Origin: CAZHAC01 sp964383855
GTDB taxonomy: Bacteria; Chloroflexota; Dormibacteria; Dormibacterales; Dormibacteraceae
Direction: 5' to 3'
Assembly: GCA_964383855.1 (NCBI GenBank)
Contig: CAYLIP010000051.1
Span: 1-17,920, forward strand
Length of the DNA stretch: 17,920 bases
Of the stretch, positions 12,981 through 17,920 are shown piece after piece. Position 1 is the first letter of the stretch; each line of letters starts with the position of its first letter. Made by a program: the position numbers and the translations under genes. The notes beneath the pieces were generated by a model. It searched no databases, was not told the DNA's origin, and saw only the letters and a program-made list of their open reading frames with translations.

Positions 12981-14936
12981 TCAGTCCGCGCGAGTGGCTG
13001 CGATGGCGTCGATCGCGCCCGGGTTCTCGAGCGAGGACAGGTCCCCGGGTTCCTGTCCGAGGTAGACAGAGCGCACCACGCGGCGAAGGATCTTTGCGTT
13101 CCGCGTCTTCGGGATGTCGCTGACGATGTGCACCGCCCTCGGGCGCAGAGGCTTGCCGAGAGCGGATGCCACCGCGTCCTTCAGCCTGTCCTCCACGCGC
13201 CCGTCCGGCTGGAGGCCGGCCTTCAGCACGACGAAGCAGACCAGCGCCTCGCCCTTCATGTCGTCCGGGACGCCGACCGCGGCCGCCTCTCCGACCGAGC
13301 TGTCCGCGACCAGCACCGACTCGACCTCGGCCGGTCCCAGGCGCTTGCCGGCGACCTTGATCGTGTCGTCCGAGCGACCGAGGACGTACCAGAGTCCGTC
13401 GCCGGCGATGTAGGCCCAGTCGCCGTGCACCCAGACGCCAGGGTGGCGGGACCAGTAGGTGTCGAGGTAGCGCTGGCGATCCTTCCAGAAGCCCCTCGTC
13501 ATGCCCGGCCAGGGCGCCCGGACCACCAGCTCGCCCACCTGCTCGCGGACGCTCTCCCCGTTCTCGTCCACCACGTCGGCGGCCATGCCCGGGATCGGGC
13601 CGGCGAAGGAGCAGGGCCGAAGCGGGGAGATCGTGTTCCCGCAGATGATGCCGCCCGCGATCTCGGTCCCGCCCGAGTAGTTGATCACCGGCAGGCGGCC
13701 GCCTCCGACCCGTGTGAAAAACCAGCTGAAGGGCTCCGGGTTCCAGGGCTCGCCCGTGCCGCCCAGGACCCGCAGGCTGGAGAGGTCGTGCCTGCCGGGG
13801 TGCTCGTCCCCATGGGCCATCAGGCCGCGCACCAGCGTGGGGGAGACGCCGAGGATGCTCACCCGGTGGTCCTCGACCATCCGCCACAGGCGATCCGGTC
13901 CGGGGGTGTCCGGCGTGCCCTCGTAGAGGACCATGGTGCCGCCCGTGAGCAGGCTGCCCATGATCAGCCAGGGCCCCATCATCCATCCGATGTCGGTGAA
14001 CCAGAACAGGGTGTCGTCCTCGCCCATGTCGAACCCGTGGGCGAGGTCCTGTGCGGTCTTGATCGGGAACCCGCCATGCACGTGCACCGTGCCCTTGGGC
14101 TTCCCCGTGGTCCCGGACGTGTAGATGATCATCAGCGGGTCCTCGGGATCGAGCCGCGCGTTGGCCTGATCCGAGGTTTCCTCCTCGACCAGGGTCGACC
14201 AGACGAGGTCGCGCCCGTGGGTCCAGGGAACCTCCCGGCCCACCCGGCGGGCCATGACGCACCGCTTGACGGTGGGGCAGCCGGCCAGCGCGGCGTCGGC
14301 CACCTCCTTCATCTCCACCACCTGGCCCCGCCTGTAGAACCCGTCGGCGCAGACCAGGACCTTGGCTTCGGCGTCGTTCAAGCGGGAGCTGATGGCCCCC
14401 GGCCCGTAGCCGCTGAAGAGGGGGATGAAGACGGCGCCGATCTTGGCGCACGCGAGCAGCGCGATCGCGACCTCGGGGATGAGCGGCATGAAGATCCCGA
14501 CCCGGTCGCCCTTGCCCACGCCCAGCCGGTGCAGCGCGCGCGCGAAGCGACCGACCTCGGCTTCCAGCTCGGCGTAGGTCAGGCGCCTGACCTCGCCCGG
14601 CTCTCCCTCCCAGATCATCGCCGTCTTGCCGCCCAGGCCCCACTCGAGGTGACGGTCGAGGCAGCTGGCGACGATGTTCATCTTGCCGCCCGCCCACCAG
14701 CGCGTCCATTCGATGCCGCCGGAGGTGTCGGCGACCTGGTCGTAGCGCTTGTAGAAGTGGATGTCGAGGTCGTGAACGGCCGCATCCCAGAACCACTCGT
14801 AGTCGCGCCCGGCCCGCTCGACCAGGTCCGCATAGGACGCGATGCCGTGGCGGTCCATGAAGCGCTTGAGCCGGCTGCGCTCGACGGCCTCGGGACCGGG
14901 CTCCCAGATCACGTCGCCGATGACCACCGGCTGCAT
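12981..14936 (-). CDS. Acetyl-CoA-synthetase-like AMP-forming acyl-CoA ligase
   Basis: A 651-aa adenylate-forming enzyme that activates a carboxylic acid with ATP to an acyl-AMP and then acyl-CoA. It has the ACAS-type N-terminal domain (WFWDAAVHDLDI, near 48-59), the ATP loop YTSGTTGKPKGT (272-283), WFTDIGWMMGPW (312-323), GGTEIAGG (adenine site), the hinge GRSDDTIKVAGKRLGPAEVES, and a C-terminal lysine, about Lys615, in PKTRNAKILRR that corresponds to the acetylatable catalytic Lys of Acs. The TDIGWMMGPW version resembles acyl-activating relatives of Acs rather than Acs itself, so the acid may not be acetate. The start at 14936 lies 8 nt after a -10-like TAGAAT. Its stop abuts the MFS gene. 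Confidence 0.88.
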   Translation of the reverse strand: MQPVVIGDVIWEPGPEAVERSRLKRFMDRHGIASYADLVERAGRDYEWFWDAAVHDLDIHFYKRYDQVADTSGGIEWTRWWAGGKMNIVASCLDRHLEWGLGGKTAMIWEGEPGEVRRLTYAELEAEVGRFARALHRLGVGKGDRVGIFMPLIPEVAIALLACAKIGAVFIPLFSGYGPGAISSRLNDAEAKVLVCADGFYRRGQVVEMKEVADAALAGCPTVKRCVMARRVGREVPWTHGRDLVWSTLVEEETSDQANARLDPEDPLMIIYTSGTTGKPKGTVHVHGGFPIKTAQDLAHGFDMGEDDTLFWFTDIGWMMGPWLIMGSLLTGGTMVLYEGTPDTPGPDRLWRMVEDHRVSILGVSPTLVRGLMAHGDEHPGRHDLSSLRVLGGTGEPWNPEPFSWFFTRVGGGRLPVINYSGGTEIAGGIICGNTISPLRPCSFAGPIPGMAADVVDENGESVREQVGELVVRAPWPGMTRGFWKDRQRYLDTYWSRHPGVWVHGDWAYIAGDGLWYVLGRSDDTIKVAGKRLGPAEVESVLVADSSVGEAAAVGVPDDMKGEALVCFVVLKAGLQPDGRVEDRLKDAVASALGKPLRPRAVHIVSDIPKTRNAKILRRVVRSVYLGQEPGDLSSLENPGAIDAIAATRAD

Positions 14937-14944
14937 TGCGGTCG

Positions 14945-14950
14945 ATTCTA
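14945..14950 (-). promoter_or_regulatory. Putative -10 element for a leaderless ligase transcript
   Basis: On the minus strand TAGAAT (5 of 6 with TATAAT) is 8 nt before the ligase ATG, and no Shine-Dalgarno is present. The first three bases are the TAG stop codon of the upstream 200-aa gene. A -35 hexamer is not clear. Confidence 0.45.
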
Positions 14951-15550
14951 TCGGTGGCCGTCTTCATGGCCCGAACCGGCCTGGAGGCGGGCCGCCTCCT
15001 CGAGAAGCTCCCAGTAGTTGTTCCAGGCGACGCGCGCCACGACCAGGGCGGCGCCCGCGTCCTCGCCCTCGCGCACCGCCTGCAGGGCGTGGTGCTGCGC
15101 ATAGAACCACCGTTCCAGCGCCCGCTCCACGGTAGCCGCGACGAGCTCGCGCCAGTGCTCGCCATGCGCGGCCGAGCTGGGCTGCGGCGGCAGCACCAGG
15201 AGCTTCCATTCGACACCGGGCCGGATCGGCTCGAGGACCGGAGACCCGACCGCGCGGCCGACGTGGGCCCGGATGGCCGGGCGGCGCGGGTTGGCGGACA
15301 TCAGCCGCTGCTGGATCGAGAAGATCGCCTGCTGGGCGCCGCCGACGCTGAATCGCTCGGGCGCGTGATCGAGCTGGCCGACCGCCCCCTGCAGGCCGCG
15401 GACGGCGAGCTGGAGATCCTCGGGGACCGCCCTCAGCCGGGCCAGGCGAAGCTCTTCGACGCGCGTCAGGAGCGCGTCGGCCTGGCGCAGGAGCAGCCGC
15501 CGGTGGGCATCGGATTCGTCGGGTTCGGGGAGCAGGAGGAGGGCGTTCAC
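14948..15550 (-). CDS. Conserved-looking hypothetical protein, 200 aa
   Basis: I do not recognise this protein. It starts with GTG at 15550 and ends with a TAG that overlaps the -10-like element of the ligase gene. The first 90 residues look helical and Leu/Arg-rich (RRLLLRQADALLTRVEELR, then AVRGLQGAVGQLDHAPERFS). A middle Pro-rich turn (SANPRRPAIRAHVGR) and a strand-like WKLLVLPPQPSS follow. The last 60 residues are helical with aromatic residues (ERWFYAQHHALQ, WNNYWELLEEAARL). It has no signal peptide or membrane segment. Its codon pattern is coding-like, with a strong third-position GC bias, and no better frame exists opposite. It is the first gene of the minus-strand operon with the ligase and MFS genes and is divergent from the Tad locus. 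Confidence 0.6.
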   Translation of the reverse strand: MNALLLLPEPDESDAHRRLLLRQADALLTRVEELRLARLRAVPEDLQLAVRGLQGAVGQLDHAPERFSVGGAQQAIFSIQQRLMSANPRRPAIRAHVGRAVGSPVLEPIRPGVEWKLLVLPPQPSSAAHGEHWRELVAATVERALERWFYAQHHALQAVREGEDAGAALVVARVAWNNYWELLEEAARLQAGSGHEDGHR

Positions 15551-15673
15551 GGCTGGCGAGGACGGTAGCCGAGAACCGGGGGAAATTGAATGAGTTCTTT
15601 ACATTGATCTCCAGTTCCATCCGTCTTAACAGCCACTCTTGACGCCGCCGCGATCACCGTCGAACCTGGCGCC
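15551..15673. promoter_or_regulatory. Divergent promoter region between the 200-aa gene and the Tad locus
   Basis: The stretch at about 15581-15630 is markedly A+T-rich for this genome and probably holds the divergent promoters. For the plus strand, TTGACG (15639-15644) followed after exactly 17 nt by GAACCT (15662-15667) and then 6 nt to the cpaB ATG would make a leaderless promoter. The -35 is good and the -10 poor. For the minus strand I see no convincing pair. Confidence 0.4.
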
Positions 15674-16288
15674 ATGCGCCGCTGGTTTGTCACCGCCGCC
15701 GCCCTCGTGACGGGCGCCGCCACGACCGGCCTTCTCCTCTGGTACGGCAGCCCGGAGAGAGGGGCGGTGCCCGCTTATGTCCTTCTCCATGACGTGCCGG
15801 CGGGCGGGCTGGTGGGGCGGGAGGCCGCCCGGCTGGAGCCGGTCCGGCTGCCGGCCGCCGCCCGGGCTCCGCTGGGAGCCGGGAGCGAGCGCCTCCTTCA
15901 GTCCTCGCCGGCCGCGCACGACCTGCGCGCGGGTCAGCTGCTTCAGGCCGGGGATCTCGCGTCCGGCCCCACGGCGCCCGACCGGCGGCTGGTCCTGGTC
16001 CCGCTCCGTGAGGCGCCGCCGGTGGCGCCCGGCGATCGCATCGATCTCCTTCTCCTGTCCGGGGGCGGCGAAAGGTCATCGGTGGCCCCGTTCGTGCTCG
16101 GCCTCGAGGTCCGTGCCGTCGTGCCCGGCGGAATCGTCGTCGCGGCGCCGTCGCGCGCCGCCTCGGGACTCGTCTATGCGGGCGCGGCGGCGCGGCTGGC
16201 GGCGGTGGTCGCCGAGCCGGCGTCGCGACCGGGCCAGGAATCGACGGTGTCGTCGATCGACGAAGCCATGGCGGCGGTGCGGCAGTGA
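15674..16288 (+). CDS. cpaB: CpaB-like SAF-domain protein (Tad/Flp pilus assembly)
   Basis: A 204-aa envelope protein. Residues 4-24 form a single hydrophobic signal/anchor helix after an Arg-Arg start. Then comes a short SAF-type domain (AYVLLHDVPAGGLVGREAAR, with DLRAGQLLQAGDL further on), the pattern of CpaB/RcpC, which works with the outer or periplasmic part of Tad pili. The C-terminal half (RRLVLVPLREAPPVAPGDRIDLLLL) fits the RcpC/CpaB domain, which is Gly-rich and ends in a low-complexity tail. The start has no Shine-Dalgarno. It is followed by CpaE-like and CpaF genes with GTGA overlaps, which supports the assignment more than the divergent sequence alone would. Confidence 0.75.
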   Translation: MRRWFVTAAALVTGAATTGLLLWYGSPERGAVPAYVLLHDVPAGGLVGREAARLEPVRLPAAARAPLGAGSERLLQSSPAAHDLRAGQLLQAGDLASGPTAPDRRLVLVPLREAPPVAPGDRIDLLLLSGGGERSSVAPFVLGLEVRAVVPGGIVVAAPSRAASGLVYAGAAARLAAVVAEPASRPGQESTVSSIDEAMAAVRQ

Positions 16289-17004
16289 GGCCGCGCGTGG
16301 TGGCGGTCGCCGGCGCCAAGGGCAGCCCCGGCGTGAGCTTCGTCAGCGCCGGGCTGGCCTGCCGCTTTGCGTCCCTGGGTATGCCGGCGCTGGCGGTCGA
16401 CGCCGACGCCGAGGGGATGGCTTTGGCAGCCCTCTTCGACGCAGACCAGGCCGCTGAGCGGCCCTCCGCCGGCGCGGCGGCGCTCACCCCGGACACCCTG
16501 AGGGCGATGGCGCTGGCCGTCGAAGGCAGCCTGTCGCTCCTGGAGCTCGGCCGGCGCAGCGACGACCTCGACGGGCGGGCGGTGGCCGGAGCCGCCCGCG
16601 AGGCCGGCTTTGCGGCCGTCATCTGCGACCTCGGGCACCAGCATGGACCGCTCCAAAAGCAGCTGGCGGCCGCCGCCGACTGGCTGGTCTGGGTGGTCGA
16701 GCCCGACCGCCTGGGGCTCGACCGCGCCGACCGAGCGCTGGCGGCGCCCGCTCTCCGGGGCGCCAGCTGCGGGCTCGTGCTCAACCGCCTGGGCGCCCAC
16801 ACCTTGACGGGCGCCGACCGCGCGCTCTGCGCTCACCACGAGCTCCCGCTGCTGGCCCGGGTCCCGGAGGACCGGCGCGCCGCCAGCCGGTGCACCGCCC
16901 GCGCTCCCTGGCACCGGCAGCGGAAGTTTGGCGCCGCCTTCGAGGAGCTGGCAAGCGCCCTGCATCCCGATCTGGCCGGCCGTCGTGGCGGAGCCTGGCG
17001 GTGA
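16285..17004 (+). CDS. CpaE/MinD-like P-loop protein with degenerate Walker A (Tad pilus)
   Basis: A 239-aa SIMIBI/ParA-MinD family protein, positioned as the CpaE of a Tad locus. The N-terminus reads VVAVAGAKGSPGVSF: the signature Lys12 of the deviant Walker A is kept, but Val17 stands where the P-loop Lys should be. The following AVDADAEG (Asp39) and AVICDLG (Asp115, Walker-B-like) strands are present, as is the WLVWVVEPDRLGLDR strand. Loss of the second Lys suggests that ATP hydrolysis is weak or absent, though similar 'KGSPG' versions may be a lineage form. GTG 16285 overlaps the cpaB stop, and its own stop overlaps the cpaF start, so the three genes are coupled. CpaE usually localises the pilus machine at the cell pole. 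Confidence 0.75.
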   Translation: MRPRVVAVAGAKGSPGVSFVSAGLACRFASLGMPALAVDADAEGMALAALFDADQAAERPSAGAAALTPDTLRAMALAVEGSLSLLELGRRSDDLDGRAVAGAAREAGFAAVICDLGHQHGPLQKQLAAAADWLVWVVEPDRLGLDRADRALAAPALRGASCGLVLNRLGAHTLTGADRALCAHHELPLLARVPEDRRAASRCTARAPWHRQRKFGAAFEELASALHPDLAGRRGGAWR

Positions 17005-17920
17005 TCGACGCGCAGGGCCTGGAGGCTCGTGTCCGGGCGCAGGTCGAGGCGGAGCTGGCCGGGGTGCTGGCGGCGCGCGAGCTGCCGCGGCTTCTCCTCG
17101 AAGACCAGGAATGGCTCTACCAGCTTGTGGGCCGGGCGGTGGTCGAGGCGCAGCAGTCGGATCCCGGGCTTGACCGGGAGCAGGCAGAGCAGCTCTGGCG
17201 GCGCATCTTCGGCGCGCTCACCCCGCTGGGGCCCCTCGCCGAGCACCTGGCCGACCCCCTGGTCGAGGAGCTGCGGGTAAACGGCAGCGGCGCCTGCTAC
17301 GTGGTGCGGGACGGCCACCGGGAGCGGGTGGCGCCTCCCTTCGACTCGGAGCAGGCGCTGATCGACCTCGTGCACTGGTACTCCGACGGCACCGGTAACG
17401 CCCGCCTCGACCGAGCCAGCCCCATGGTCACGCTCACACTGCCCGACGGCAGCCGTCTCCACGCCGCCCTGTCGCCGCCGGCGCGGCCCCTGAGCATCAC
17501 GATCCGGAGGCACCCGCCCAGCCGGTTCCGGACCCTGGCCGACCTCACCGCCAGCGGATTCATGCCGGCCGCCCTCGAGCCGCTGCTGGTGGCGGCGGTT
17601 CGGGGCCGGCTCAACATGCTCGTGGCCGGGGGCACCGGGACAGGAAAGACCACATTCGTGCGCTGCCTCTGCCGGCTGATCCCGGAGGAGGAGCGCGTGG
17701 TCACGATCGAGGACCAGGCCGAGCTCCACCTCTGGCGGGAGATGGCAGACTGCATCTCATTGGAGGGGCGCCCGGCCAACTCCGACGGCAAGGGCGCGAT
17801 CAGCATCCAGATGCTCGTCCACGAGGCGCTGAGGATGTCGCCCGATCGGATCGTGATCGGCGAGGTGCGGGGCGGCGAGGCGCTCGACCTGCTCGACGCC
17901 ATGAATACGGGACACCCGGG
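17001..17920 (+). CDS. cpaF: CpaF/TadA-type secretion ATPase (5' part, runs off the window)
   Basis: The first 306 residues of a type II/IV secretion ATPase that powers Tad pilus assembly at the inner membrane. After a helical N-terminal domain comes the N-domain core (DPLVEELRVNGSG near 85-97, then DRASPMVTLTLPDGSRLHA). The Walker A GGTGTGKTT carries Lys216, VVTIEDQAELHL is the Asp-box region, and RMSPDRIVIGEVRGGEALDL is the Walker B/secretion-ATPase signature with AMNTGHPG at the edge. GTG 17001 overlaps the CpaE-like stop (GTGA). No stop codon occurs before 17920, so the gene continues. The N-terminal domain is shorter than in many CpaF proteins but is otherwise ordinary. Confidence 0.95.
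   Translation, partial: MIDAQGLEARVRAQVEAELAGVLAARELPRLLLEDQEWLYQLVGRAVVEAQQSDPGLDREQAEQLWRRIFGALTPLGPLAEHLADPLVEELRVNGSGACYVVRDGHRERVAPPFDSEQALIDLVHWYSDGTGNARLDRASPMVTLTLPDGSRLHAALSPPARPLSITIRRHPPSRFRTLADLTASGFMPAALEPLLVAAVRGRLNMLVAGGTGTGKTTFVRCLCRLIPEEERVVTIEDQAELHLWREMADCISLEGRPANSDGKGAISIQMLVHEALRMSPDRIVIGEVRGGEALDLLDAMNTGHP

Noticed and set aside
12408..15017. Long plus-strand open frame opposite the MFS and ligase genes
   Set aside because: The peptide is low-complexity and Asp/His/Arg/Gly-rich with no motifs, and the minus-strand genes here are certain by family motifs.
10153..15216. A very long open frame on the minus strand, opposite the molybdenum subunit and out of frame with the ligase and MFS genes
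   Set aside because: Its translation is Arg/Pro/Gly/His-rich with no family features. It is an expected shadow of GC-rich third-position bias over strongly recognised genes.
16801..17920. Possible truncation of the CpaF gene
   Set aside because: The frame from 17001 has no stop and all motifs are intact. It simply continues beyond the window edge.
1..17920. Mobile elements, CRISPR arrays, integrase sites
   Set aside because: I found no transposase or integrase motifs, no short regularly spaced repeats and no tRNA-associated att-like repeats.

Overview
This is a very GC-rich (roughly 70%) bacterial chromosomal window with tightly packed genes, frequent 1-8 nt stop/start overlaps, GTG and TTG starts, and several genes whose -10-like hexamer lies only 6-8 nt before the start codon, which suggests leaderless mRNAs. 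Together with a Tad/Flp-type pilus locus, a DUF4013 membrane protein and a degenerate 'KGSPG' CpaE-like ATPase, this style would fit an uncultured soil lineage such as Chloroflexota, Dormibacterota or a deep actinobacterium. The window has no rRNA or other lineage marker, so the taxonomy is an inference. I saw no phage, IS, CRISPR or tRNA.

Left part (1-2901, + strand): the end of an MDR-type alcohol dehydrogenase, an NAD(P)-dependent aldehyde dehydrogenase, an alpha/beta hydrolase with an Asp nucleophile (epoxide hydrolase/dehalogenase type) and a glyoxalase/VOC-fold protein. This looks like oxidation and detoxification of small organic compounds.

Middle-left (2902-4985) is an accessory-looking patch. 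Two 61-residue paralogues (62% identical by my gapless count) share about 36 nt of upstream sequence. They flank a minus-strand pair (a His-rich 59-aa protein and a rhodanese) and a plus-strand DUF4013 membrane protein. I do not recognise the 61-aa family; it carries a C-x-H-x-H cluster and is the best candidate here for something undescribed.

Centre (5142-11757, + strand) is a purine catabolism operon: adenine deaminase, xanthine dehydrogenase FAD subunit, 2Fe-2S subunit, an 8-oxoguanine/guanine-deaminase-type amidohydrolase, and the molybdopterin subunit. Every junction overlaps. The expected flow is adenine to hypoxanthine (deaminase), hypoxanthine to xanthine to urate (dehydrogenase), with the amidohydrolase feeding in guanine or 8-oxoguanine. 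A convergent minus-strand operon (15550 to 11775) encodes an unrecognised 200-aa protein, an acetyl-CoA-synthetase-like ligase and an MFS transporter.

Right end (15674-17920, + strand): the start of a Tad pilus locus, with CpaB-like (SAF), CpaE-like and CpaF genes joined by 4-nt overlaps. CpaF runs off the window.

A recurring oddity is start codons. The MFS transporter has no ATG, GTG or TTG anywhere in its conserved N-terminal 50 codons but has an ATC exactly where the family start is expected. Adenine deaminase and the rhodanese also have an ATC in a suggestive position.
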